Positions 18,973-28,239 of a stretch of 64,000 nucleotides of DNA are shown in pieces. Numbering within the stretch: position 1 is the first letter of the stretch; every line of letters begins with the position of its first letter. The position numbers and the translations under genes are program-made. The DNA comes from VBDM01 sp049802235 (GTDB taxonomy: Bacteria > Pseudomonadota > Gammaproteobacteria > Burkholderiales > SG8-39), in assembly GCA_049802235.1 (NCBI GenBank), contig JBARMB010000107.1, positions 124,001-188,000 on the forward strand, read 5' to 3'. The notes beneath the pieces were generated by a model, which saw nothing but the letters and a program-made list of their open reading frames with translations, ran no database searches and was not told where the DNA came from.

Positions 18973-19761
18973 TCAGACGACGGTCGCGGCGGCGCCGCCG
19001 TCCATGGGAATGACGGCGCCGGTGACGTAGCTCGCGCGCCCGGAAGCGAGAAACACGGCGACGGCGGCGACTTCCTCCGGCCGCGCGAAGCGGCCGAGCG
19101 GAATGTTTTTCTCCCCTCGCTGCCGCGCCTCTTCCTCGGAGATCCCGAGGCGTTTTGCTTCCACCTCGAAGCCGCTTTTGGCGCGCTCGGTGAGCGTGAT
19201 GCCCGGATTGATGGCATTGACGCGGATGCCGGCGCGCCCGTAAGCGCTCGCGAGTCCGGCCGAAACCAGCATCAGCGCCGCGTTCGCGGAGCCTCCGGGG
19301 AGGTGGCTCGGGCTCGCGACCTTGCCACCCTGGCCGACGATGTTGACGATGACGCCGCGCCTCCTCGCCGCCATTCCCGGCAGCACCGCCTGGATCGCAT
19401 GCATGGTGGTGAAGTATTTGCTGTCCATCGCCGCGTGCCATGCCTGCACGTCGAGGTTCTCCGGCGCATAGCGCCGGGCCGCGCCGGCGGAGTTGATGAG
19501 CACGTCGATCGCGCCGAGGCGCCGCTCGACTTCGGCCGCCATTTCCGCGGCGGCCTCCGGATCGGTGAGATCGGCCGCGATGGCGGCGACTGCATGGCCC
19601 TTCGCCCCGAGCGCCCGTTCCGCTGCGGCGAGGTTGTCGCGGCTGCGCGAGTTTATCGCCACGCGCGCGCCCTCGGCGGCGAAGGCTTCGGCGCAGGCCA
19701 GCCCGATGCCCTTGCTGCCGCCGGTAACGAGCACCACCTGCCCGGTGAGATCCATATCCAT
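18973..19761 (-). CDS. Short-chain dehydrogenase/reductase with degenerate active site
   Basis: 262 residues. The Rossmann motif TGGSKGIG (about 14-21) and NSAG (around residue 90) are intact. At the position of the catalytic YxxxK the sequence reads PGGSANAAL, so Tyr and Lys are replaced by Gly and Asn, and the catalytic Ser region reads NIVGQGG. The cofactor-side segment VRVNAINPG is conserved. It probably binds NAD(P), but either uses another mechanism or is not a classical oxidoreductase. It sits between ubiA and ubiD (10- and 2-bp gaps). Confidence 0.88.
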   Translation of the reverse strand: MDMDLTGQVVLVTGGSKGIGLACAEAFAAEGARVAINSRSRDNLAAAERALGAKGHAVAAIAADLTDPEAAAEMAAEVERRLGAIDVLINSAGAARRYAPENLDVQAWHAAMDSKYFTTMHAIQAVLPGMAARRRGVIVNIVGQGGKVASPSHLPGGSANAALMLVSAGLASAYGRAGIRVNAINPGITLTERAKSGFEVEAKRLGISEEEARQRGEKNIPLGRFARPEEVAAVAVFLASGRASYVTGAVIPMDGGAAATVV

Positions 19762-19771
19762 GAAAACCCTT

Positions 19772-20647
19772 TCAACCCCGCATTGCGAAATCGATGCAGA
19801 TGCCGGCGAACACCGCCGCGCCCACCCAGTTGTTGTGATTGAACGCCTTGAAGCATGGCTCGCGCTCGCGGCCGCGGATCAGGCGCCAGTGATAGAGCAT
19901 GATTCCGGCTGCCGCAGCCAGACCCGCATAGTAATACACGCCCAGCTTGTGCTGCAGCCCGATGCCGGCGAGCACCGCGAGCATCGCGGCGTAACAGACC
20001 ATCACCGCAGCCACGTCGTAGCGACCGAAGGTGATCGCCGCGGTCTTGATGCCGATGCGCACGTCGTCGTCGCGGTCGACCATCGCATACTCGGTATCGT
20101 AGGCAACGGCCCAGAAAATGTTCGCCAGCAGCAGCCACCCGCCTTCCGCCGGCACGCGATCGAGAATCGCGGCGTAGCCCATCGGGATACCGAAGCCGAA
20201 GGCGATGCCGAGATACGCCTGCGGAATGGCGAAAAAACGCTTGGTAAGCGGGTAGGTGGCGGCGAGCGCGAGCGCGACAAACGACAGCAGCACCGTGAGC
20301 CGGTTCAAAAACAGCACCAGCGCAAACGCGGCGAGCGCCAGCAGCGCGGCCAGCATGGCCGCCTCGCGGCGGCTCACGGCGCCGGTGGCGAGCGGGCGGT
20401 CGCTGGTGCGCTTGACCTTGGCGTCGTAGCGCCAGTCGGCAATGTCGTTCATGACGCACCCCGCCGAGCGCATGAGCAGCGTGCCAAGCGCGAAGATCCA
20501 CACCATCTTCCAGTCGGGCACGCCCCCGGCAGCGAGCCACAACGCCCACAGCGTCGGCCACAGCAGCAGCAGCGTGCCGATCGGCTTGTCGAGCCGCATC
20601 AGGCGCTCGTAGAGCGTCAGTCTGGCGGCGAGCGCGGCGATTTTCAT
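19772..20647 (-). CDS. ubiA: UbiA, 4-hydroxybenzoate polyprenyltransferase
   Basis: 291 residues, normal length, with eight to nine membrane helices. The two Asp-rich motifs that bind Mg and the prenyl diphosphate are NDIADWRYD and DRDDDVRIG. It begins MKIAALAARLTLYERLMRLDKPIG, a typical UbiA start. It attaches the isoprenoid chain in ubiquinone synthesis at the inner membrane and is upstream of ubiD in the same operon. Confidence 0.97.
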   Translation of the reverse strand: MKIAALAARLTLYERLMRLDKPIGTLLLLWPTLWALWLAAGGVPDWKMVWIFALGTLLMRSAGCVMNDIADWRYDAKVKRTSDRPLATGAVSRREAAMLAALLALAAFALVLFLNRLTVLLSFVALALAATYPLTKRFFAIPQAYLGIAFGFGIPMGYAAILDRVPAEGGWLLLANIFWAVAYDTEYAMVDRDDDVRIGIKTAAITFGRYDVAAVMVCYAAMLAVLAGIGLQHKLGVYYYAGLAAAAGIMLYHWRLIRGREREPCFKAFNHNNWVGAAVFAGICIDFAMRG

Positions 20648-20691
20648 GGGCCCGCCATTCTAGCCTGCTCGGGCATCAGACCTTCCTGAAT

Positions 20692-22848
20692 TCAGGCCTT
20701 GAGAAAATCGGCGCGGTCGCCGAGCCAGCGCTCGAGGTGCCGCTCCGCCGCTTCGGCATGATCGGCGAGGAGCGACTGCGCCGTTACGCGCGCCGCTTCG
20801 ATCAGATCGGCGTCCTCGTTGAGGTCGGCAAAGCGCAGCAACGGCACGCCGCTCTGGCGCGATCCCAGATATTCGCCGGGACCGCGCAACAGAAGATCCT
20901 CGCGCGCAATGACGAAGCCGTCGGTGTTCTCGAAAATCACGCGCAGCCGCCTGCGCGCCGCCTCGCCCAGGGGATTCTGGTAGAGTAGGATGCACACCGA
21001 TTCCTCGGCGCCGCGACCGACGCGCCCGCGCAACTGGTGCAGTTGCGCGAGGCCGAAGCGCTCGGCGTGCTCGATCACCATGAGCGAAGCGTTGGGCACG
21101 TCGACGCCGACTTCGATCACGGTGGTCGCGACGAGCAGGTGAATGCGGCCCGCCAGGAAAGCCGCCATCGTCGCGGCCTTTTCCGCGGGCTTCAATCTGC
21201 CGTGGATCAACCCCACTTCGATCTCCGGAAATTCCCTGCTGAGTGCGGCGTGGGTATCGAGCGCGGTCTGCAACTGCAGTTCTTCGGACTCCTCGATCAG
21301 CGGACAGACCCAATAGGCCTGGCGGCCCGCGGCGCAGGCCTCGCGGATACGGCGCGCGACTTCGTCGCGGCGCGAGCCGGCGACCAGCTTGGTCGCCACG
21401 GGTTTGCGGCCCGGCGGCAGCTCGTCGATCACCGACACGTCGAGGTCGGCGTAATAGCTCATCGACAGCGTGCGCGGGATCGGCGTCGCGCTCATCATCA
21501 GCTGATGCGGCTCCGCGCCCCGCGAGCGGCGTGAAACCGTACCCTTCGTGCGCAGCGCCAGGCGCTGCGCCACGCCGAATCGATGCTGCTCGTCGACGAT
21601 CGCGAGTCCGAGCGCGCCGAACTCCACCTGTCCCTGGAACAGCGCGTGCGTGCCGATCACCACCCCGGCGTCGCCGGAGGCGATCGCCGCGAGCGCGGAT
21701 TCGCGCTCCTTCTTCGTCTGGCTTCCCGTGAGCCACGCCACCTGTACCCCGAGCGGGGCGAGCCACTCGCTGAATTTTCGCCAATGCTGCTCGGCGAGGA
21801 TTTCCGTCGGTGCCATGACCGCAGCCTGCAGGCCGCACTCGACCGCGCGCAGGGCGGCGAGCACCGCCACCACGGTCTTGCCGCTGCCGACATCGCCCTG
21901 CAGCAGACGATGCATGGGATGCGGCTGCGCCACGTCGCGCTCGATTTCCTGCCACGTCCGCTGCTGCGCTCGCGTCAGCCGGAACGGCAGTCGCTCGAGC
22001 AGGGCCGCCGTGCAGCCGCGCTGACTTTCGCCTGGGCGCCGCAGGGCCGGAGCGGTGCGAGCCTTGCGCTCGCGGTAATGCTTGCGCATCGACAGCTGCT
22101 GCGCCAGCAGCTCATCGAATTTCATCCGCCGCCAGGCGGGAAGCGTGCGTGCGCCGAGCGCCGCCGGATCGGCTCCGTGGCGGGGATGATGCAGCGTGTC
22201 GACGGCCTCGCGAAATCCGCACAGTCCGAGCGGCTTGCATACGCTGTCAGGCAGCGTGTCCTCGAGCGTGGCGCGCGCAAGCGCACCCTCGATCAGGCGC
22301 CGCAGAGCGTTTTGCGCCAGCCCGGCGGTGGTCGGATAGATCGGCGTCAGCGCAGCCGGAAGGGGCGCCGGGCCGTGCAGCACGCGAAAGCGCGGATGGA
22401 TCATCTCGCCGCCGAAAAATCCGCCGCGCACCTCGCCGAAGGCGCGCACCGTTTCTCCGGGCGCAAGCGCTTTCGCCTGGCTCGCGTAGAAATTGAAAAA
22501 GCGCAGCACCACCTCGCCGCTCGCATCCTCGATCCGGCACACGAGCTGCCGCCGCGGGCGATAGACGATGTCGGTCGAACGCACCGTGCCTTCGACCTGC
22601 ACGGGAACACCCGCCGGGGCGTCGGCGATCGGCGTGATGCGCGTTTCGTCCTCGTAGCGCAACGGCAGATGCAGGACCAGGTCGAAGTCGCGGCGGATGC
22701 CGAGCTTTTCCAGGCGTTTCACCGTCGCCGGCGCGACGCCGGGGATTGAGGCCGCAGGGATCGCGGCGCGTGCGCGACCGGGCGACGCCGTCCCGGGGCG
22801 GGGAGACCGGTCAGAGGTTTTGCGCGTAAAGAGTCCCGGCACCGGCAC
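20692..22848 (-). CDS. recG: ATP-dependent DNA helicase RecG
   Basis: 718 residues from a GTG start. An N-terminal wedge/OB domain (IPGVAPATVKRLEKLGI, then VEGTVRS) precedes the helicase core: Walker A LLQGDVGSGKTVVA, motif II VDEQHRFGV (DEQH), motif III MSATPIPRT, and motif VI QLRGRVGRG. The TRG region follows. RecG remodels stalled forks and Holliday junctions. It is on the same strand as ubiA, 44 bp upstream of it. Confidence 0.97.
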   Translation of the reverse strand: MPVPGLFTRKTSDRSPRPGTASPGRARAAIPAASIPGVAPATVKRLEKLGIRRDFDLVLHLPLRYEDETRITPIADAPAGVPVQVEGTVRSTDIVYRPRRQLVCRIEDASGEVVLRFFNFYASQAKALAPGETVRAFGEVRGGFFGGEMIHPRFRVLHGPAPLPAALTPIYPTTAGLAQNALRRLIEGALARATLEDTLPDSVCKPLGLCGFREAVDTLHHPRHGADPAALGARTLPAWRRMKFDELLAQQLSMRKHYRERKARTAPALRRPGESQRGCTAALLERLPFRLTRAQQRTWQEIERDVAQPHPMHRLLQGDVGSGKTVVAVLAALRAVECGLQAAVMAPTEILAEQHWRKFSEWLAPLGVQVAWLTGSQTKKERESALAAIASGDAGVVIGTHALFQGQVEFGALGLAIVDEQHRFGVAQRLALRTKGTVSRRSRGAEPHQLMMSATPIPRTLSMSYYADLDVSVIDELPPGRKPVATKLVAGSRRDEVARRIREACAAGRQAYWVCPLIEESEELQLQTALDTHAALSREFPEIEVGLIHGRLKPAEKAATMAAFLAGRIHLLVATTVIEVGVDVPNASLMVIEHAERFGLAQLHQLRGRVGRGAEESVCILLYQNPLGEAARRRLRVIFENTDGFVIAREDLLLRGPGEYLGSRQSGVPLLRFADLNEDADLIEAARVTAQSLLADHAEAAERHLERWLGDRADFLKA

Positions 22849-22869
22849 GCAACCCCGAATCCTCGATCC

Positions 22870-23253
22870 TCATCGCTTGAGCACCAGAATCGCATCGGCC
22901 TCGATCAGCGCCCCGCGCGGCAGGGCCGCGACGCCGACCGCGGCGCGCGCCGGATACGGCGGGTCGAAATACCCGGCCATGATCTCGTTGACGCGGGCGA
23001 AGTACGCGAGGTCGGTCAGGTACACCGTGAGCTTCACCGCATCGGCGAGCGATCCGCCCGCCGCCTCGGCGAGCGCGCCGAGGTTGGCGAACACGCGGCG
23101 GATCTGATTGTCCGCGCCTTCCACGAGCTGGCCGGTCGCCGGATCGAGTCCGATCTGGCCCGAAACATACACGGTATCGCCGGCGCGCACCGCCTGCGAA
23201 TAGGCGCCGATCGCCGCCGGCGCGTTGCGGGTGGAAATGATCGATCGGGTCAT
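22870..23253 (-). CDS. ridA: RidA family enamine/imine deaminase
   Basis: 127 residues, standard length. It begins MTRSIISTRNAPAAIGAYSQA and contains VSGQIGLDPATGQ. The C-terminal RAAVGVAALPRGALIEADAI carries the Arg and Glu of the RidA active site (trimer interface). It hydrolyses reactive 2-aminoacrylate-type intermediates. It lies 21 bp upstream of recG on the same strand. Confidence 0.95.
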   Translation of the reverse strand: MTRSIISTRNAPAAIGAYSQAVRAGDTVYVSGQIGLDPATGQLVEGADNQIRRVFANLGALAEAAGGSLADAVKLTVYLTDLAYFARVNEIMAGYFDPPYPARAAVGVAALPRGALIEADAILVLKR

Positions 23254-23286
23254 GGCGAGGGTCGGGTTGGCGTGAGGCGACTGATC

Positions 23287-23292
23287 TATAAT
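23287..23292 (+). promoter_or_regulatory. Perfect TATAAT -10 hexamer before the TPR gene
   Basis: TATAAT 35 bp upstream of the TPR start, in the divergent gap with ridA. The nearest -35-like TTGGCG is only 14 bp away, so the promoter is tentative. Confidence 0.4.
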
Positions 23293-23326
23293 ATCCGCGC
23301 TGGGCCAGGCTGCGCCAGCGCCTTCG

Positions 23327-23674
23327 ATGACCTCCCCGCACATCGCCAATCTCCTAAAGCTTCTGGGCACGCCCAGGGACGGTGCGCTGCTGCGCTTTTC
23401 CCTGGGGAACGAATACTTGAAAATCGCCGATTTCGAGCACGCCATTGCGTACCTGAACGCAGCGGTCGAAAAGGATCCCGGCCACTCCGCCGCCTGGAAG
23501 CTGCTCGGGCGCGCGCTCGCCGAGTCGGGCCGCGCCGGTGCTGCGCTGCAAGCCTGGCGCTCGGGCATCGCCGTCGCCGAGCGCAAAGGCGACAAGCAGG
23601 CGGCGAAGGAGATGACGGTGTTCGCGCGGCGCATCGCGAAGCAGCCGAAAACCAAAGAACAAGACGCCTCTTGA
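23327..23674 (+). CDS. Small tetratricopeptide-repeat protein
   Basis: 115 residues with two TPR-like helical hairpins: LLRFSLGNEYLKIADFEHAI (about 21-40) and AWKLLGRALAESGRAGAAL (about 56-74). A Lys-rich tail follows. There is no signal peptide, so it is cytoplasmic. It ends 2 bp before the APC permease gene and is presumably cotranscribed. Its partner is unknown. Confidence 0.82.
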   Translation: MTSPHIANLLKLLGTPRDGALLRFSLGNEYLKIADFEHAIAYLNAAVEKDPGHSAAWKLLGRALAESGRAGAALQAWRSGIAVAERKGDKQAAKEMTVFARRIAKQPKTKEQDAS

Positions 23675-23676
23675 CC

Positions 23677-25644
23677 ATGCCACTCGCCGCCCTGCGCCAG
23701 ACGATTTTCGGCAAGCCGCTCGACCCTCTCAATCCGAAAACCCGCCAGCACATCGCGCTGGTGGCTTTTCTTGCCTGGGTGGGCCTCGGCGCGGACGGGC
23801 TGTCGTCCTCCTGCTATGGCCCGGAGGAGGCGTTCCGCGCACTCGGCGAGCACACGCATCTGGGCATCTATCTGGCGCTCGCCACCGCGGCGACGGTGTT
23901 CATCATTGCCCTCGCCTACAACCAGGTGATCGAGCTGTTCCCGAGCGGCGGCGGCGGCTACAAGGTCGCCACGCGCCTCATCGGACCTTATGCCGGACTC
24001 GTCTCCGGGTCGGCGCTGATCCTCGATTACGTACTGACCATCGCGATCTCCGTCGCGAGCGGCATGGACGCGCTGTTTTCCCTGCTGCCCGTGGGCGCGA
24101 CAGGCTTCAAGCTCGCCGCGGACCTTGGACTGGTGGTGCTGCTGATGTATCTCAATCTGCGCGGCATGAAAGAATCGATCACCATTCTGCTGCCGATTTT
24201 CCTGGGATTTTTCATCAGCCACGCTTTCCTGATCAGCTACGGCATTCTCGATCACGTGGAACGTGTCCCGAGCCTCGTCCCGGACACACTGCGCGAAACC
24301 GTCGATCTCACCCGCGAGCACGGCTGGATCTTCGTCGCGGCGCTGTTTCTGCGCGCCTATTCCCTCGGCGGCGGAACCTATACCGGGATCGAGGCGGTGT
24401 CGAACAACGTCCAGTCGCTCGCCGAGCCGCGGGTCCAGACCGGCAAGCTCAGCATGCTGTACATGGCGCTTTCGCTCGCGTTCACGGCGGGGGGCATCAT
24501 CCTGCTCTACCTGCTGTGGCAGGCGAGGCCGGTCGAGGGGCAGACGCTCAACGCGGTCGTGTTCGGCTCGATCATCCAGAGCTTTGGCTGGAACGACTCA
24601 TTCATGAACGGGACGGCGCTGTGGCTCGTGCTCGCATTCGAGGCGGGGCTCCTGTTCGTGGCTTCGAACACGGGCTTTCTCGGCGGGCCGGCCGTACTGG
24701 CAAACATGGCGGCCGACTCCTGGGTGCCGCACCAGTTCCGCTACCTGTCGACCCGACTTGTCACCATCAACGGCATCCTGCTGATGGGCATCGCCGCGAT
24801 TGCCATCCTGATCTTCACGCGCGGGAGCGTGGCGCTGCTGGTGGTGCTCTACAGCATCAACGTGTTTCTCACGTTCTCGCTGTCGCTGGTCGGGCTCTGC
24901 GTCTACTGGTGGAGGATGCGCACCAAGGACGGGCGCTGGCTGAAGCGCCTGGCACTTTCCGGCGTCGGGCTTGCTGTCACCTTCAGCATCCTGATTGTGA
25001 CCCTCATCGAGAAATTCGCCGAAGGCGGCTGGCTGACTGTGTTGATCACCAGCGTGGTCATCGTGCTGGGCCTGATCGTTCACCATCATTACTTGGACAC
25101 GAAGGTTCGCCTGAAGAAAATCGACGAGGTGTTCGCCAATCAGCCGTTCGGCAGTATTGTGAACGCCCCGAAAATAGACCGTGATCAGCCGACCGCGGCA
25201 TTCATCGTCGGATCGAGCCGCGGCGGCGGCCTGCACGCCTTGCTTTGGGTGCAGCGCATGTTTCCGGGACATTTCCGCAATTTCGTGTTCATCAATGCGC
25301 GCAGCGTCGACTCGCAGAGCTACGGCGGCGAGGAGTCGCTGCGGTTGCTGAGGCAGGAAGCGACGGTTTCCCTCAACTATTTCGTGAACTTCTCCAACAG
25401 CTACGGGCTCGCGGCGAAATCCTATCTGGCATTCGGCACCGACCCGATCGAAGAGATCACCAAGCTCGCCGACCAGGTCAGCCGCGATTTCCCGAATACG
25501 ATTTTCTTCACCAGCAAGCTCATCTTCGAGCATGAGAACTGGTTCACCCATCTGCTCCACAACCAGGCGCCGCTCGCGCTGCAGCAGCGGCTGCACCTGC
25601 AAGGCATGCAGATGATCATCCTGCCGATGAAGCTCAGCGCCTAG
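23677..25644 (+). CDS. APC-superfamily permease with C-terminal cytoplasmic domain
   Basis: 655 residues. About twelve membrane helices occupy residues 25-470, beginning near ALVAFLAWVGLGADGLSSSCYGP, with the TM1 unwound Gly-rich region typical of APC transporters. The Asn/Gly-rich segment SNTGFLGGPAVLANMA is conserved in amino acid/K+ permeases. The last ~180 residues are soluble. Substrate not assignable; amino acid or K+ uptake is possible. It follows the TPR gene by 2 bp. Confidence 0.85.
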   Translation: MPLAALRQTIFGKPLDPLNPKTRQHIALVAFLAWVGLGADGLSSSCYGPEEAFRALGEHTHLGIYLALATAATVFIIALAYNQVIELFPSGGGGYKVATRLIGPYAGLVSGSALILDYVLTIAISVASGMDALFSLLPVGATGFKLAADLGLVVLLMYLNLRGMKESITILLPIFLGFFISHAFLISYGILDHVERVPSLVPDTLRETVDLTREHGWIFVAALFLRAYSLGGGTYTGIEAVSNNVQSLAEPRVQTGKLSMLYMALSLAFTAGGIILLYLLWQARPVEGQTLNAVVFGSIIQSFGWNDSFMNGTALWLVLAFEAGLLFVASNTGFLGGPAVLANMAADSWVPHQFRYLSTRLVTINGILLMGIAAIAILIFTRGSVALLVVLYSINVFLTFSLSLVGLCVYWWRMRTKDGRWLKRLALSGVGLAVTFSILIVTLIEKFAEGGWLTVLITSVVIVLGLIVHHHYLDTKVRLKKIDEVFANQPFGSIVNAPKIDRDQPTAAFIVGSSRGGGLHALLWVQRMFPGHFRNFVFINARSVDSQSYGGEESLRLLRQEATVSLNYFVNFSNSYGLAAKSYLAFGTDPIEEITKLADQVSRDFPNTIFFTSKLIFEHENWFTHLLHNQAPLALQQRLHLQGMQMIILPMKLSA

Positions 25645-25726
25645 GAACGGACTGAAGAAGTACGGGTTGCGTCGCGAGCGGGGCGACCGGGACGGCTGGA
25701 GCATGGACCCCGGCCGCAGAAAATCG

Positions 25727-25802
<76 letters not shown>

Positions 25803-25877
25803 AAAGAAGAGCTGTATATTGTAGCGGCTCGGCCGCGCCGAGACAAATCCCGCCTCGCGCCGGCAACGGCAAATGAA

Positions 25878-25910
25878 AAGCCCCGGAAGCTCGCCTCCGG
25901 GGCTTTTTTT
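25878..25910. terminator. Bidirectional rho-independent terminator
   Basis: AAGCCCCGGA and TCCGGGGCTT (25878-25887/25896-25905) with an 8-nt loop. Seven T follow on the plus strand and TTTT on the minus strand. It can end the FadL-type gene (minus) and read-through from the APC permease gene (plus). Confidence 0.8.
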
Positions 25911-25935
25911 AGAGCAGCCCGCAACCGCTTCGAGG

Positions 25936-27288
25936 CTAGTATCGCTTCTGCCAGGCAACGCCCACCGAGTACTCGCTCATGCTGATCGTTTCGGTTCCGC
26001 CAGCGCCAGCCCCCATGAACTGATCGAACAGGCTGGCCCCGGTCACGCTCTTGCGCGGCGCGTACATCGCCGCCATGGTGATATCCGAGTCGGATGCCAC
26101 ACCATAAGTGAAACCGGCGGTCCAGTGATCCTGAACGACACCCGGCGCGAGGATATTGAACGTCACGTCGGCGGAGCGGATCGGGTTCTTGCTCTTGCCG
26201 TAGCCGCCGCGCACCGTCAGCGCATCGCTCCACTGGTATTCGAGGCCCAGCTTGATGACGTTGACGTCCTGCCAGCCGAAGCCGCGGCCATCGGTCCCGC
26301 CGAGCGAGTTCGGGATTCCCGGATTTCCGGCAACGGCAAAGGTGCTCGAATTGCCCACGGACTTGACGCCGCTGTAATTGATTTGCTTGTAGTCCGCCAG
26401 AACGGTGAGCTTGGGTGCCGCCTTGAACGCGGCGCCGATGCTCCAGTTGGCCGGCATGTCGAAGCCGCCCTGCTCGGCAAACAAGCCGGCGTACTTGCTG
26501 AACTTGGACATGGCGATCTTGGTCGAGTACGCGGCGCCGATGCTCACGCTGTCGCTCAGCTTGCCCAGCCAGCCGAAGCGCACGCCCCAGCCTGTCGCGG
26601 TGTCGTAGCCGTTGTTGGTGAGCTTGGACGCATCGGTCGAGAATCCGGCGAAGCCCTGCAAGCCCTCGGCCTTGAAGCGCTGATAACCGAGAAGCGGCGA
26701 GATGCCGATGGACTGGTTCGGCATCATTTTCCACGACAGCGTGGGAGCGAAAATCAACTGCGACAAGTCGACACCCAGATTGCCATCGCCGCACAACATG
26801 TTGTAGCTGGCCTTGGGGGTTCCGAGACCACCTGTCTGAAAGAAATTACATGTACCAGTACCGGCAGCACTCGTGATCTGCCCGCCCGGGTAATTGGTGT
26901 TCATGCCGCCGTTACCGTACACCGTCACGCCGAGCGAAAGATCCGGACTCAGCATTTTGTTGTAACCGAACTCGGGTATGAAAAACATCGTGTCGCCGCT
27001 GGTGACCGAACCGTCGAGTCCCACTGTCGCTGTCGGCGAGCCGGTACGCGCGGCATCACGGTCGGGGCTGAACAGGTCGATGCCCAGATCGAAACGGTTG
27101 CCGACCCAGACCATCGTCGCCGGGTTGGTCGCACCGCCGAAGGTGTCGCCCGTATAAGCGGTCGTGGCGCCGGCCATGCCTTTCGACTTCATGCCGTAAC
27201 CGTGGGAAAAATAGCCGTCGGTCGCCCCGGCCAGCCCCGGTGCGAGGCACGCCCCCATTACTGCCACTGCGATTGCCTTGGATTTCAT
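25936..27288 (-). CDS. FadL/OmpP1/TodX-family outer-membrane porin
   Basis: 450 residues with a signal peptide (MKSKAIAVAVMGACLAPGLAGA). The N-terminal hatch motif TDGYFSHGYGMKSKGMAGA and the NPATMVWVGNRFDLG segment are classic for FadL. The remainder alternates as a 14-strand beta barrel ending in an aromatic residue (QKRY). The family takes up hydrophobic compounds across the outer membrane. It starts 52 bp after a DsrE2-like gene on the same strand; in a sulfur oxidiser a role with hydrophobic sulfur is conceivable but unproven. AGGAGGGG precedes the start. Confidence 0.93.
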   Translation of the reverse strand: MKSKAIAVAVMGACLAPGLAGATDGYFSHGYGMKSKGMAGATTAYTGDTFGGATNPATMVWVGNRFDLGIDLFSPDRDAARTGSPTATVGLDGSVTSGDTMFFIPEFGYNKMLSPDLSLGVTVYGNGGMNTNYPGGQITSAAGTGTCNFFQTGGLGTPKASYNMLCGDGNLGVDLSQLIFAPTLSWKMMPNQSIGISPLLGYQRFKAEGLQGFAGFSTDASKLTNNGYDTATGWGVRFGWLGKLSDSVSIGAAYSTKIAMSKFSKYAGLFAEQGGFDMPANWSIGAAFKAAPKLTVLADYKQINYSGVKSVGNSSTFAVAGNPGIPNSLGGTDGRGFGWQDVNVIKLGLEYQWSDALTVRGGYGKSKNPIRSADVTFNILAPGVVQDHWTAGFTYGVASDSDITMAAMYAPRKSVTGASLFDQFMGAGAGGTETISMSEYSVGVAWQKRY

Positions 27289-27340
27289 CTTCCCCTCCTA
27301 TCAGTTGAAAACTGCCCCCTCGCAAAGCAAACCCGAAATA

Positions 27341-27958
27341 TCAGATAAACAGGGAGACGTCGGCGTCCTTCGCCATCGGCAGGAAGGTCGCCGCGCCGCA
27401 GTACTCTTTTACTTCCGGAATAAAATCGTCGTGGGTGAAGCCGAACAGGTCCACCGTCATCTGGCAACCGATCAGGTTGACGCCGGATTCGATGCAGGCT
27501 TCGCGCAGCTCGGGAATGGTGGCGATGCCCTTGTTCTTGATGGTCTGGCGCATCAGCCCGCTCGCCATGGCCTCGAATCCCGGGGCAATCGCCTGCACCG
27601 CATTGGGTATGTTCCAACTGATGCCCTTGAACCAATCCGGCCCGAAGGGCATTTTCATCGGCATCGCCGGGTTGCCCAGCGGGCTGATTTTCAGGTCGCT
27701 CAGGTCCTTCCTCAGCAGCAGCAGGCCGTAGAAGGTGAAGAAAACCGACACGTTCCAGCCCAGCGCCGCAGCCGTGGAAGCGAGGATGAACGGCGGATAC
27801 GCCCAGTCGAGCGTTCCGCGGGTGGCGATGATGGTCATGGAAGGCGTCTTCTTCGCCTCCCGCTCGGCCAGCTTCTGTTCGAGTCTTTCGGAAAGGATTT
27901 CGTCTATGCGCTGCTTGATCATTGCATCGATGGCAGCGGTGTCCGGCATGACTCCCAT
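27341..27958 (-). CDS. DsrE2-like membrane-associated DsrE/F/H family protein
   Basis: 205 residues from the ATG at 27958 (GGGGGA upstream). An acidic, helical N-terminus (residues 1-40) precedes the DsrE-like alpha/beta domain: TIIATRGTLDWAYPPFILA, then a hydrophobic stretch VSVFFTFYGLLLLRK, and near the C-terminus GVNLIGCQMTVDLFGF with the conserved Cys. DsrE2 proteins take part in cytoplasmic persulfide trafficking, often with TusA and rhodanese. It is upstream of the FadL-type porin gene, likely one transcript. Confidence 0.87.
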   Translation of the reverse strand: MGVMPDTAAIDAMIKQRIDEILSERLEQKLAEREAKKTPSMTIIATRGTLDWAYPPFILASTAAALGWNVSVFFTFYGLLLLRKDLSDLKISPLGNPAMPMKMPFGPDWFKGISWNIPNAVQAIAPGFEAMASGLMRQTIKNKGIATIPELREACIESGVNLIGCQMTVDLFGFTHDDFIPEVKEYCGAATFLPMAKDADVSLFI

Positions 27959-28239
27959 GACGTGTCCCCCTTCAATTGAGATTGATAAAGCAACCGTCCG
28001 CGACGGCTGTTGCGCCGTGACCACTCGCCGATCCGAACAGGTTCCGGTTCCGGTAGAGTATATTAATAGTTGGTGATTTTCTAATGAATCAGGCGAACAT
28101 ACAAGTCCCTGTGTGACCCGCCCTGAGGACTGGCGCGGAGCGGGCGATGATATCCTGTGGTGTCCCCTGATCCACCAGCCAAAAAATTGATCGGGACATA
28201 GAGATTTTTTAAGACAGGACACCAGGCGCGACCACCCGT

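Noticed and set aside
17426..19441. One long minus-strand frame joining ubiD with sequence upstream
   Set aside because: The upstream part is the SDR gene in another frame. ubiD starts at 18970, 2 bp after the SDR stop.
22870..24321. Long minus-strand frame ending in RidA
   Set aside because: The part above 23253 is antisense to the TPR and APC permease genes; RidA begins at 23253.
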